A stretch of 64,000 nucleotides of DNA from Chryseobacterium sp. ISL-6 (GCF_018613715.1 NZ_JAGGPT010000009.1:1-64000); one strand, 5' to 3'; positions 9,627 through 18,031 are shown, counted from the first letter of the stretch. Notes: generated by a model not told the origin, from the sequence alone. Program-made: numbers and translations.

Positions 9627-10223
9627 ATGAAAAAAAAAATTTTGACAATCTTACTCTTCTCTTTTCTAACTCCCACTCTCATTAATGCTCAAAAGAACAA
9701 AAGAGAGATTCTAAAAAGCACAAATATCATAGAAATTGAAGAGTATCTTAAAAACACACATCCTGAAGATCCTAAAAGAAACGTTTTAAAAACCAAGCTA
9801 ATTGTCTTGAAAAATCAGCAATGGACACTTGGAAGGAAAGACGCAAAACCTATGGAAGCCAGACCTGTTATTAACGAAATCCCTTCTAGACATCCCCATG
9901 ATCCAGAAGAATTTAAACGATTAATTTTTGAAAGTTCCAAAAATCACAAAGATAAAACTGTTAAGCTCCTGAATACCATGTTTAATGAGGATACCACCAG
10001 GAAAGAATCGATCCTGTTATTCAGAAACAACTCTGACTGTAACCTTGTGCTAAAGATTAAGGGTGAAAACTCTTATCATATGGCAATTCCAGCACATAAC
10101 GAAGATTTTATTGTAATTGAAAAAGGAAATTATGCACTTGAAAGCAATGTCTGTAATGTAGAATATAATTCCCAAAAAGAGATCAAAAGAAATATTATTC
10201 TAACTATAAATAATAGTGACTAG
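9627..10223 (+). CDS. Secreted paralogue of the 8067 gene (DUF6759-like)
   Basis: The protein has 198 residues from ATG 9627; the preceding TTG (9624) is less likely. The signal peptide is MKKKILTILLFSFLTPTLINAQ. It repeats the N-terminal motif of the 8067 product (ILKSTNIIEIEEYLKNTHPE, DPKRNVLKTK) and its C-terminal domain (HKDKTVKLLNTMF, NNSDCNLVLKIKG, AIPAHNEDFIVIEKGNY, VCNVEYNSQK), with a shorter linker. Only 20 bp separate it from the trmB stop, suggesting read-through transcription. Periplasmic or surface location is inferred from the signal peptide. The function is unknown. Confidence 0.75.
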   Translation: MKKKILTILLFSFLTPTLINAQKNKREILKSTNIIEIEEYLKNTHPEDPKRNVLKTKLIVLKNQQWTLGRKDAKPMEARPVINEIPSRHPHDPEEFKRLIFESSKNHKDKTVKLLNTMFNEDTTRKESILLFRNNSDCNLVLKIKGENSYHMAIPAHNEDFIVIEKGNYALESNVCNVEYNSQKEIKRNIILTINNSD

Positions 10224-10287
10224 CTAGGGAAATAGAAATTTTATAAATAAAAGTAAACTCTTACATTTACAATTCAAATTTTTTTTT

Positions 10288-10731
10288 ATGAAAAAGAAAT
10301 TAATTTTTTCAGCTATAACAATATCCCTGGTCTTAGTAAGCTGCAGTGTTAATTATAATAATTATCCTGTTAGAAAGACCTATCCCCCAACCTCAAATAC
10401 ATCTTCTTCATCTGTTAATACAGAAAGGGAGTATAATGAGCTTTTAAAGACTTATAAATCTGAAACTGCTGATGTACTAAATGATCTCTTAAATGGCTCT
10501 TCAGACAGTTCAAAAACATCCTTCTCTGTAGAAAATAAATCCCGCTGTAATATGGTTCTTACCATTAGCGGAAATAATTACTATAAGAAAATACCTATTG
10601 GTGCAAATAAAATAGGATCCGTAATGCTTCCAAAAAACCAGAGTTACAAATTATCCGGAATGGTATGCAATTCCGTATATCAATCCACAAAATACATCTC
10701 GAGCTCATATTCTATAACCTTATCTAATTAA
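10288..10731 (+). CDS. Lipoprotein paralogue of the trmB-flanking group (C-terminal domain only)
   Basis: The protein has 147 residues. The start MKKKLIFSAITISLVLVSCS carries a lipobox (LVSC), so this member is predicted to be lipid-anchored, unlike its two soluble paralogues. The N-terminal ILKS...HPDDP motif is absent and is replaced by a Ser/Asn/Thr-rich stretch. The C-terminal domain is retained in diverged form: ADVLNDLLNG, VENKSRCNMVLTISG, KKIPIGANKIGSVMLPKNQS and GMVCNSVYQSTK. The pair of conserved cysteines is kept. Function unknown. It converges on rpsB and shares a bidirectional terminator with it. Confidence 0.7.
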   Translation: MKKKLIFSAITISLVLVSCSVNYNNYPVRKTYPPTSNTSSSSVNTEREYNELLKTYKSETADVLNDLLNGSSDSSKTSFSVENKSRCNMVLTISGNNYYKKIPIGANKIGSVMLPKNQSYKLSGMVCNSVYQSTKYISSSYSITLSN

Positions 10732-10751
10732 CAAATTAGAATAGTAGAATT

Positions 10752-10790
10752 AAAAAAAAACCGCTAATAAATTAGCGGTTTTTTTATTTT
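10752..10790. terminator. Bidirectional terminator between the lipoprotein gene and rpsB
   Basis: The stem AACCGCTAAT / ATTAGCGGTT with a 2-nt loop is flanked by A9 on the left and T7 on the right. It can end transcription of both converging units, which means the ribosomal operon stops after rpsB. Confidence 0.92.
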
Positions 10791-10805
10791 AAAGAAAATC
10801 TTTAA

Positions 10806-11567
10806 TTATTCTGCATCGAAATCAGCATCTGTATCAGCAGATACTTTTTCTCCTTCTTCTTTAGATTTTTCTTTGTCAGCTTTTCTTTGAGATTGACCAT
10901 CTCTGATAGAATCAGAAACAACGTTCAAAATCATATCGATAGACTTAGAAGCATCATCATTTCCTGGAATAACGAAATCTACTTTTCTAGGGTCAGAGTT
11001 AGTATCTACGATACCGAAAACTGGAATACCTAATTTCTTAGCTTCAGTTACAGCGATGTGTTCTCTTAAGATATCAACAACGAAGATAGCAGAAGGAAGA
11101 CGAACCATGTCAGAGATAGAACCTAAGTTCTTCTCAAGGTTAGCTCTTTGTCTGTCTACCTGAAGTCTTTCTTTTTTAGATAAAGTTTCGAACGTTCCAT
11201 CTTTTTTCATTTTATCGATAGAGTTCATTTTCTTAACAGCCTTTCTGATAGTAACAAAGTTTGTTAACATACCTCCTGGCCATCTTTCTGTAATATAAGG
11301 CATATTAAGTTCTGAAGCGTGCTTAGCAACAACTTCTTTTGCTTGCTTCTTAGTCGCAACAAAAAGAACTTTTTTACCTGCAGAAGTAAGTTTTTCTAAA
11401 GCGCTACAAGCCTCATCTAACTTTACTGCTGTTTTATGTAAGTCTACAATGTGAATACCATTTTTCTCCATAAAAATGTACGGAGCCATATTTGGATTCC
11501 ACTTTCTAGTCATGTGACCGAAGTGTACCCCAGCCTCTAGGAGGTCTTTTACATTTGCTTTTGCCAT
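10806..11567 (-). CDS. rpsB: 30S ribosomal protein S2
   Basis: The protein has 253 residues, starting MAKANVKDLLEAGVHFGHMT, with the S2 motifs RKWNPNMAPYIFMEKNGIHI, VDLHKT, VLFVATKKQAKEVV, RWPGGMLTNFVTI and VDTNSDPRKVDFVIPGNDDA. The acidic tail (EEGEKVSADTDADFDAE) is typical of Bacteroidota. It lies 183 bp after rpsI on the same strand and may be the last gene of the rplM-rpsI-rpsB unit. The translation-factor gene tsf, its usual partner, does not follow; a strong terminator and a converging gene do. Confidence 0.97.
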   Translation of the reverse strand: MAKANVKDLLEAGVHFGHMTRKWNPNMAPYIFMEKNGIHIVDLHKTAVKLDEACSALEKLTSAGKKVLFVATKKQAKEVVAKHASELNMPYITERWPGGMLTNFVTIRKAVKKMNSIDKMKKDGTFETLSKKERLQVDRQRANLEKNLGSISDMVRLPSAIFVVDILREHIAVTEAKKLGIPVFGIVDTNSDPRKVDFVIPGNDDASKSIDMILNVVSDSIRDGQSQRKADKEKSKEEGEKVSADTDADFDAE

Positions 11568-11689
11568 GTTTTCTGTTTTTGTTAGTTTACTTTCCGTCTT
11601 TTAAACAATCAACAACTTCTTTAGATGGGAGAAGCGTTTGGATGCTAAACGTAACGGGCAATTTTTTTGTTTAGATAAATAGATTTTAG

Positions 11690-11748
11690 ATAAAAGATAA
11701 TAGATTGAAAAAATTCTGAAATCCAAAATCTTGAATCTGAAGTCTGAA
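11690..11748. repeat. Degenerate intergenic CTGAA/AATC-type repeat tract
   Basis: The gap between rpsI and rpsB carries a run of related short words (TTCTGAAATCC, ATCTTGAATCTGAAG, TCTGAAAAT) following several copies of TAGAT. The wording closely resembles the tract before aroA at 56206-56293. It looks like a degenerate copy of a dispersed intergenic repeat rather than coding or regulatory sequence. Confidence 0.45.
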
Positions 11749-11750
11749 AA

Positions 11751-12137
11751 TTAACGTTTTGAGAATTGGAATCTCTTTCTTGCTTTTTTCTGACCTGGCT
11801 TCTTTCTTTCCACCATTCTTGCATCTCTTGTAAGTAAACCAGCTGGCTTTAATGCTAATCTGAACTCAGCGTTGATCTCGCATAAAGCTCTTGAAATACC
11901 TAATCTGATAGCTTCTGCTTGTCCTGTATTTCCACCACCGAAAACATTTACGGTAACATCATACTGACCAACAGTTTCAGAAAGGATAAATGGTTGATTT
12001 AATTTATAAACCATTACGTCTGTAGAGAAATATTCTTTAGCATCTTTACCGTTTACTGTAATATTACCAGTACCTGGCTTTACGTAAACTCTTGCTACAG
12101 AAGTTTTTCTTCTACCAATTTTATGAACTGTAGACAT
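11751..12137 (-). CDS. rpsI: 30S ribosomal protein S9
   Basis: The protein has 128 residues: MSTVHKIGRRKTSVARVYVK, then GNITVNG, GGGNTGQAEAIRLGISRAL and a basic tail (RDARMVERKKPGQKKARKRF, QFSKR). The terminal KR enters the ribosomal P site region in known structures. It follows rplM after 5 bp, the standard L13-S9 pair, and is surely cotranscribed with it. Confidence 0.97.
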   Translation of the reverse strand: MSTVHKIGRRKTSVARVYVKPGTGNITVNGKDAKEYFSTDVMVYKLNQPFILSETVGQYDVTVNVFGGGNTGQAEAIRLGISRALCEINAEFRLALKPAGLLTRDARMVERKKPGQKKARKRFQFSKR

Positions 12138-12142
12138 ATTAA

Positions 12143-12598
12143 TTATTTAAATTCGTTAATATTAATTGTTTTAGGCTGTTGAGCTTCGTGCTTGTGTTCA
12201 GTTCCTTCATATAAATAAAGGTTTTTGAATAAAGCAGAACCTAATCTGTTTTTAGGTAACATACCTTTTACAGACTTTTCTAATACTTTCAAAGAATCTT
12301 TCTTTTGAAGTTCAGCCGCAGTCATAGATTTTTGACCTCCAGGGTAACCAGTATGCCAGATATAAGTTTTATCTGCCCACTTGTTTCCGGAAAGCGTAAT
12401 TTTCCCAGCATTCAAAACAATAACGTTATCACCACAATCTACGTGAGGTGTAAAGTTTGTTTTGTGCTTACCTCTCAAAATCTTTGCAACCTTAGAAGCT
12501 AGTCTTCCTAAAGGTTGTCCTTCAGCGTCTACCACAACCCATTCTTTATTAGCAGTAGCTTTGTTCGCTGAAACAGTTTTGTAACTTAATGTATTCAC
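12143..12598 (-). CDS. rplM: 50S ribosomal protein L13
   Basis: The protein has 151 residues with L13 motifs: WVVVDAEGQPLGRLASKVAK, ILRGKHKTNFTPHVDCGDNV, VLNAGKITLSGNKW, YIWHTGYPGG and MLPKNRLG. It is the first gene of the rplM-rpsI(-rpsB) unit on the minus strand. A TATCTTTG element on the minus strand at 12644-12651 lies 45 bp upstream and is the likely promoter. Confidence 0.97.
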   Translation of the reverse strand: MNTLSYKTVSANKATANKEWVVVDAEGQPLGRLASKVAKILRGKHKTNFTPHVDCGDNVIVLNAGKITLSGNKWADKTYIWHTGYPGGQKSMTAAELQKKDSLKVLEKSVKGMLPKNRLGSALFKNLYLYEGTEHKHEAQQPKTININEFK

Positions 12599-12643
12599 AC
12601 GTTTTAGTTAAAGATTAAACATAATTTTCCCCATAAGGGTGTG

Positions 12644-12651
12644 CAAAGATA
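12644..12651 (-). promoter_or_regulatory. -7 promoter element for rplM
   Basis: The minus strand reads TATCTTTG, an exact TAnnTTTG match, 45 bp upstream of the rplM ATG. The remaining leader is long enough to hold an autoregulatory structure, but I cannot show one. Confidence 0.5.
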
Positions 12652-12816
12652 CAAATTAAATTTGTAATGGAAAAACATATTTAATTTAATATGTTGGTTA
12701 CGTGTTTAGGTTAAACGATTCGACAGATTCTATCTATAGAAAATATTCTTGGCACAGATATTGCAAAATCATATACGATGAAAAAAAAGTTTTAGAAGAT
12801 TCTAAAAACACAGGTG

Positions 12817-12854
12817 ATAAAGTAAAGAGTTTAGTTACTAAACTCTTACTTTAT
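12817..12854. other. Long hairpin in an otherwise empty 389-bp intergenic region
   Basis: Between rplM (start 12598) and the gene at 12988 the only clear structure is a near-perfect inverted repeat of 18 bp, ATAAAGTAA(A)GAGTTTAGT / ACTAAACTCTTACTTTAT, with one bulged A. A frame of about 54 codons without a start codon runs into it and stops within its right arm (ending DEKKVLEDSKNTGDKVKSLV, TKLLLY). It could be the terminator and tail of a decayed gene or a small RNA locus. Nothing else is recognisable in the gap apart from flanking promoters. Confidence 0.4.
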
Positions 12855-12960
12855 TAACTTTTCCGTAAAAATTTCCGTATCCTATTATCATTTAACCATT
12901 CATTAAATTACAATTTACATTAATTTCATGTAAAAAATTATTTTTCATTCTCGAAATAAT

Positions 12961-12968
12961 TATATTTG
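12961..12968 (+). promoter_or_regulatory. -7 promoter element TATATTTG
   Basis: Exact TAnnTTTG match, 19 bp before ATG 12988. Confidence 0.55.
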
Positions 12969-12987
12969 CCGCAAAGCCTTACTTACC

Positions 12988-14091
12988 ATGAGTCACGGAA
13001 AAATAAGAGAAGAAAAAAACTGTCTCAATTGCGGACATACCGTAGAAGAAAGATTCTGCCCACATTGCGGACAGGAAAATACGCAGCCACGCCAACCCTT
13101 CTATTTTCTTTTCACCCATTTTATTGAGGACTTCACTCATTATGACGGGCAATTCTGGAAAACGATACAATATTTGATAGGACGCCCAGGAAGGCTAACC
13201 AAAGAATATCTTGCAGGTAAAAGACAATTGTTTGTGCCGCCTGTAAAACTATACATCTTCATAAGCTTTTTAACATTCTTTGTTCCTACTCTTTTCCCAA
13301 AATCAGAAGACACTGAACATGAAAAAACAGAAAAACACTCAGCACAAAAAAATCTAGAAGAGAAAAAAAATCAGGTAGCTAAAATAGCAGACAGCATAAA
13401 ACGGGAAATGATCGCAGAAGGTGGAGAGGACAGTATTATAATTAATAATAGCATATCCAAACTTGATAAAGTTAACAAAATTGAAGATTTGCTCTCTACC
13501 AAAAAAGTTTTTAGCAGTTCTAAAGATAAATTCTCCATTCTAGGTGCAACAACAAAGAAGCAATATGATTCTCTGAGCATACATGGAGGCAAAATATATG
13601 TTTCTTTAAGACCTTTTGCTGAAAAAATATTTTCTTTGCAGGACAGAGGCTTTAACAAGAAAGAAATAACTAACCGTTTTGTGGAAACTTTTATACACTC
13701 AGTTCCGAAAGCGCTTTTTGTTTACTTACCTATTTTTGCTTTTTTTCTATGGATATTTCACAGTAAGAAAAAATGGTGGTATTTCGACCATGGTATTTTC
13801 ACACTTCATTACTTCTCATTCCTACTGCTAAGTTCGTTAATATTTATTCTTGGTAGCCATTTGGTATCCGTATTGCCGAGCTACAAGGTGTTAACACTTA
13901 TCTTCGGATTATGTTATACTGCCTTATTCTTTTATACCTCAGCCTACTTCTTTATAGCGCATCACAGGGTTTATGAGAATAGCAAGAGAATAAGCATCTT
14001 AAAAGGATCGATCCTGTTTATCGTCAACTTTATAGGTTTACTTTTAATGCTTATGATATTAACCTATATCAGTTTTATAATGATGCATTAA
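12988..14091 (+). CDS. DUF3667 family zinc-ribbon membrane protein
   Basis: The protein has 367 residues. The N-terminus carries a zinc ribbon with two CxxC pairs (NCLNC at 12-15 and FCPHC at 24-27), followed by the DUF3667 core: FLFTHFIEDFTHYDGQFWKT, then LIGRPGRLTKEYLAGKRQ and FVPPVKLYIFISFLTFFVP with the first membrane segment. A charged, largely helical stretch (about 110-230) is followed by four or so hydrophobic segments to the C-terminus. The family is widespread in Bacteroidota and other Gram-negatives; its biochemical role is not established. The stop codon overlaps that of the converging gene: TTAA at 14088-14091 serves both. Confidence 0.85.
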   Translation: MSHGKIREEKNCLNCGHTVEERFCPHCGQENTQPRQPFYFLFTHFIEDFTHYDGQFWKTIQYLIGRPGRLTKEYLAGKRQLFVPPVKLYIFISFLTFFVPTLFPKSEDTEHEKTEKHSAQKNLEEKKNQVAKIADSIKREMIAEGGEDSIIINNSISKLDKVNKIEDLLSTKKVFSSSKDKFSILGATTKKQYDSLSIHGGKIYVSLRPFAEKIFSLQDRGFNKKEITNRFVETFIHSVPKALFVYLPIFAFFLWIFHSKKKWWYFDHGIFTLHYFSFLLLSSLIFILGSHLVSVLPSYKVLTLIFGLCYTALFFYTSAYFFIAHHRVYENSKRISILKGSILFIVNFIGLLLMLMILTYISFIMMH

Positions 14092-14420
14092 TTACGCAAA
14101 GACTTACTTCCTCTAAAACTGGCTATTAAATAATAGGCTACAAAAACAGTTGAAAATTTTAGGATAGAAGGAATTGCTAATTGCAAATTAAAAATAAGAA
14201 AACCTATAAGCACTAAAACGCCCATTGCTGCAAAAGATAATCCTAATTTTTGTGGCAATGTAAAATTAGGGGTATCCAGATAATAAGCCAATCCCCATGC
14301 AAAACCAAAAGCAGCTGCATAGTAGAAATCAAGCCCCAGGTTTTCGCTGCTTAAAAAAAAATAATTAATTAGAAAACTGATCACAGTTCCCAGTCCAAAA
14401 TAAATCAAAGCTTTCTGCAT
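14088..14420 (-). CDS. Small integral membrane protein, unknown function
   Basis: The protein has 110 residues, beginning MQKALIYFGLGTVISFLINY. It has three or four hydrophobic segments (about 5-22, 32-47, 60-80 and 84-100) and a short basic C-terminus (SFRGSKSLRN), consistent with an inner-membrane protein. No catalytic motif is visible and I do not recognise a named family. It converges on the DUF3667 gene with a 4-bp tail-to-tail overlap of the stop codons, leaving no room for a terminator between them. Confidence 0.65.
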   Translation of the reverse strand: MQKALIYFGLGTVISFLINYFFLSSENLGLDFYYAAAFGFAWGLAYYLDTPNFTLPQKLGLSFAAMGVLVLIGFLIFNLQLAIPSILKFSTVFVAYYLIASFRGSKSLRN

Positions 14421-14567
14421 ATAATAATATATAATGCAAAAGTAAATAAATTACTTATTATTTCTAAGGAGCATATTCGTAAAATAGCGATTGCTTAATT
14501 CAATCAAAACACCTAATGACCTGAGTTAAAGAAGCATAAAGTTAAATCTTATGTTCTATATTATTAT

Positions 14568-14575
14568 TATATTTG
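14568..14575 (+). promoter_or_regulatory. -7 promoter element TATATTTG
   Basis: Exact TAnnTTTG match 27 bp before ATG 14603. It overlaps the upstream in-frame TTG (14573), which is therefore unlikely to be the start. Confidence 0.55.
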
Positions 14576-14602
14576 GGAATTCAGAAATTTTCTAGATTTT
14601 TT

Positions 14603-17600
14603 ATGGAAACCCAAAAATATACTCCTAAAAACAAAGTAAGAATTGTAACAGCAGCGTCATTATTTGACGGACATGATGCCGCAATTAATATTATGCGTCG
14701 TGTTATTCAGGGAACTGGTTGCGAAGTCATCCACCTTGGTCACGATAAATCAGCAGAGGAAGTTGTAAATACAGCTATCCAGGAAGATGCTAATGCTATC
14801 GCTTTAACCTCTTATCAGGGAGGTCATAATGAATATTTTAAATATATCTATGATCTTTTAAGAGAAAAAAACTCTCCACAGATTAAGATCTTCGGTGGTG
14901 GTGGCGGTGTAATTCTGCCTGAAGAAATTGAAGACATCATGTCTTATGGAATCGACAGAATCTACTCTCCGGATGATGGAAGAGAGCTTGGACTTCAGGG
15001 AATGATTGATGATCTTGTGAACAGATCAGATTTTGCAACCGGAAAAGACATCACGGTTGAAGACTTAGAATCAATTAATTTCGAAAACTCAACAAGCATT
15101 GCTAAAATTATCTCTGCTGTTGAAAACTTTTCTGATGAAAAGCCAGAATTAGTAAAAGCTATTGATGAAAAAGCGAAAGATCTTAATATTCCTATTATTG
15201 GTATTACAGGTACTGGTGGTGCCGGGAAATCTTCATTGACCGATGAACTAGTAAGACGTTTCCTACGTTCCAATACAGATAAAAAAATAGCGATCATATC
15301 TATTGACCCTTCGAAAAAGAAAACCGGAGGGGCATTACTTGGGGATAGAATCCGTATGAATGCCATCAATGATCCTAGAGTTTATATGCGCTCAATGGCG
15401 ACAAGAGAAAATAACGTTTCAGTTTCTCCATTTATCCATTCAGCACTGAATGTATTAAAACTGGCACATCCTGATGTTATTATTCTGGAAACTTCAGGTA
15501 TTGGGCAGTCAGGTTCCGAGGTATCTGATTTTGCTGATGTTTCAATGTATGTAATGACTCCTGAATATGGAGCATCAACACAGTTGGAAAAAATTGACAT
15601 GTTAGATTATGCGGATCTCGTAGCCTTAAACAAATCTGATAAACGAGGGGCACTTGATGCTTTACAGGCTGTAAGAAAACAGTTCCAAAGAAATCACCTG
15701 TTATGGGAAAGTCCATTAGATGATATGCCGGTATATGCAACGAAGGCATCTCAGTTTAATGATCACGGAACAACAGAACTATACAACAGATTAATTTCTA
15801 AAGTTAATGACAAGTTTTCAGAACTAAAACTGAATGGGTTCGTTGAGCAGGAAATTACAGAAGAAGTAACGATCATTCCTCCAAAGAGGGTTCGCTATCT
15901 GTCTGAAATTGTTGAAAACAATAAACATTATGATGCAAATGTTATAAAGCAAGCTGAGCTGGCCAGAAAAATGTATCATATAGAAGGGGTTAAAAATATT
16001 CTTACTAATGAAATTTTAGACACCGAATACCAAAAAGCTGAAAAAGACCTTCAACAGGAAAATATCGATTTTCTTAAAAACTGGGAAGACACTAAAAAAG
16101 CTTTCCATGAGGAATTCTTTTCTTATTTCGTTCGTGGAAAGGAAATCAAAGTAGAAACCTCAACTGAATCTTTATCTCATCTAAAAATTCCTAAAATCGC
16201 TTTACCAAAATATACGGATTGGGGAGATCTTATTTTATGGAAGGGACAGGAAAACCTTCCCGGAAGCTTTCCATATACAGCAGGAATTTATCCGTTTAAA
16301 AGAACTGGAGAAGATCCTACAAGGATGTTTGCGGGAGAAGGAGGTCCTGAAAGAACAAATAGAAGATTCCATTACGTTTCTGCAGAAATGGATGCAAAAC
16401 GTCTATCAACAGCTTTCGACTCTGTAACATTATATGGACAAGATCCGGCATTACCACCAGATATTTATGGTAAAATTGGAAATGCAGGGGTTTCGATTGC
16501 CACTTTAGATGATGCAAAGAAATTATATTCCGGTTTTGATTTAGTGAATGTTATGACCTCTGTTTCAATGACCATCAATGGGCCTGCTCCAATGCTGTTG
16601 GCATTTTTCATGAATGCTGCTATTGATCAGAATGTTGAAAAATATATTGCCGAGCATAAACTTGAAGCGAAGGTTGAGGCTGTTTTAAAGGCAAAATTTG
16701 ATGATAAAGGTTTAGAAAGACCAAAATATAATGGAGAACTTCCACCTTCTAATAATGGTTTAGGTTTAAAACTATTAGGAATCACAGGAGATGAAGTTAT
16801 TCCGGCTGAAGCTTATGCAGAAATCAAAGCTAAAACTATTGCTACAGTTCGTGGCACGGTTCAGGCTGATATTTTAAAAGAAGACCAGGCACAAAATACT
16901 TGTATTTTCTCTACTGAATTCGCCTTAAGGTTAATGGGTGATGTTCAGGAATATTTTATCACAGAAAAAGTAAGAAACTTTTATTCAGTTTCTATTTCAG
17001 GATATCACATTGCTGAAGCTGGAGCTAATCCTGTTTCTCAATTGGCATTTACATTGGCTAATGGTTTTACGTATGTAGAATATTATTTAAGCCGTGGAAT
17101 GGACATCAATGATTTTGCTCCTAACTTATCTTTCTTCTTCTCCAATGGTATCGACCCTGAATATTCAGTGATCGGACGAGTAGCAAGAAGAATCTGGGCA
17201 AAAGCTATGAAAATAAAATATGGTGCTGATGAAAGAAGTCAGATGCTGAAATACCACATTCAGACTTCAGGACGTTCTCTTCACGCTCAGGAGATTGATT
17301 TCAACGATATCAGAACTACGCTACAGGCATTGTATGCGATTTATGACAACTGTAATTCACTTCACACGAATGCTTATGACGAGGCTATTACAACTCCAAC
17401 GGAGCAGTCTGTAAGAAGAGCGATGGCCATTCAGCTGATCATTAACAAAGAATTAGGTTTAGCTAAAAATGAAAACCCTCTTCAAGGTTCGTTCATTATT
17501 GAGGAATTAACGGATCTTGTTGAAGAAGCTGTTTATGCAGAATTTGACAGAATTACAGAAAGAGGTGGTGTTCTTGGTGCAATGGAAACCATGTATCAAC

Positions 17601-17950
17601 GTTCAAAAATCCAGGAAGAATCTATGCATTACGAATGGCTGAAACATACAGGAGAATATCCTATTATTGGAGTTAATACTTTCCTTGGAAAAGATGGTTC
17701 GCCAACAGTACGTCCTGGAGAAGTTATCCGCTCTACTGAAGAAGAAAAGCAGGTTCAGATTGAAACCCTTCACAATTTCCAAAAATCTAATGAAGATAAA
17801 TCTGAAGCAGCCTTAAAAACATTACAGTACGCAGCTATCAACCAACAAAACTTATTCCATGTCATGATGGATGCTGTGAAATACTGTTCTCTTGGGCAAA
17901 TCACCAATGCTTTATTTGAAGTGGGTGGTAAATACAGAAGAAATATGTAA
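14603..17950 (+). CDS. icmF: Fused isobutyryl-CoA/methylmalonyl-CoA-type mutase with G-protein chaperone domain (IcmF)
   Basis: The protein has 1115 residues from ATG 14603. Domain order is diagnostic of IcmF: a B12-binding domain (about 10-140, DGHDAA with the cobalt-ligand His24, then SYQGGHNEY and FGGGGGVI), a MeaB-like GTPase (P-loop TGTGGAGKSS near residue 205, ETSGIGQSGSEVSDFADV, and NKSD for guanine recognition), then the acyl-CoA mutase TIM barrel (about 540-1115, including YPFKRTGEDPTRMFAGEGGP and GYHIAEAGANPVSQLAF). In known IcmF the enzyme interconverts isobutyryl-CoA and butyryl-CoA using adenosylcobalamin, with the GTPase gating cofactor loading. Substrate choice cannot be decided by eye, so methylmalonyl-CoA mutase family is the cautious name. 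No cobalamin riboswitch was recognised upstream. Confidence 0.87.
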   Translation: METQKYTPKNKVRIVTAASLFDGHDAAINIMRRVIQGTGCEVIHLGHDKSAEEVVNTAIQEDANAIALTSYQGGHNEYFKYIYDLLREKNSPQIKIFGGGGGVILPEEIEDIMSYGIDRIYSPDDGRELGLQGMIDDLVNRSDFATGKDITVEDLESINFENSTSIAKIISAVENFSDEKPELVKAIDEKAKDLNIPIIGITGTGGAGKSSLTDELVRRFLRSNTDKKIAIISIDPSKKKTGGALLGDRIRMNAINDPRVYMRSMATRENNVSVSPFIHSALNVLKLAHPDVIILETSGIGQSGSEVSDFADVSMYVMTPEYGASTQLEKIDMLDYADLVALNKSDKRGALDALQAVRKQFQRNHLLWESPLDDMPVYATKASQFNDHGTTELYNRLISKVNDKFSELKLNGFVEQEITEEVTIIPPKRVRYLSEIVENNKHYDANVIKQAELARKMYHIEGVKNILTNEILDTEYQKAEKDLQQENIDFLKNWEDTKKAFHEEFFSYFVRGKEIKVETSTESLSHLKIPKIALPKYTDWGDLILWKGQENLPGSFPYTAGIYPFKRTGEDPTRMFAGEGGPERTNRRFHYVSAEMDAKRLSTAFDSVTLYGQDPALPPDIYGKIGNAGVSIATLDDAKKLYSGFDLVNVMTSVSMTINGPAPMLLAFFMNAAIDQNVEKYIAEHKLEAKVEAVLKAKFDDKGLERPKYNGELPPSNNGLGLKLLGITGDEVIPAEAYAEIKAKTIATVRGTVQADILKEDQAQNTCIFSTEFALRLMGDVQEYFITEKVRNFYSVSISGYHIAEAGANPVSQLAFTLANGFTYVEYYLSRGMDINDFAPNLSFFFSNGIDPEYSVIGRVARRIWAKAMKIKYGADERSQMLKYHIQTSGRSLHAQEIDFNDIRTTLQALYAIYDNCNSLHTNAYDEAITTPTEQSVRRAMAIQLIINKELGLAKNENPLQGSFIIEELTDLVEEAVYAEFDRITERGGVLGAMETMYQRSKIQEESMHYEWLKHTGEYPIIGVNTFLGKDGSPTVRPGEVIRSTEEEKQVQIETLHNFQKSNEDKSEAALKTLQYAAINQQNLFHVMMDAVKYCSLGQITNALFEVGGKYRRNM

Positions 17951-17981
17951 TCTCTGTTGAACAGACAATTATAAATTAAAT

Positions 17982-18016
17982 AAAGCCGCAGATTAATCTA
18001 CGGCTTTACTTTTTTT
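17982..18016. terminator. Bidirectional terminator between icmF and the M16 peptidase gene
   Basis: Arms AAAGCCG / CGGCTTT enclose a nearly self-complementary AGATTAATCT core. A T-rich run follows on the plus strand and an AT-rich run on the minus strand, fitting two converging genes. Confidence 0.85.
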
Positions 18017-18031
18017 AGTCTATTTAAAGAA

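Noticed and set aside
11568..11750. A separate promoter for rpsB in the rpsI-rpsB gap
   Set aside because: No minus-strand TAnnTTTG was found in the gap; read-through from rplM is the simpler reading, though it is not proven.
14573..14602. TTG start ten codons upstream of the IcmF ATG
   Set aside because: The TTG is part of the TATATTTG promoter motif; the protein family begins at the METQKY start.
14421..14602. A cobalamin riboswitch before the B12-dependent mutase gene
   Set aside because: The 180-bp gap is AT-rich and I found no B12-box-like GCCACTG motif or terminator structure in it.
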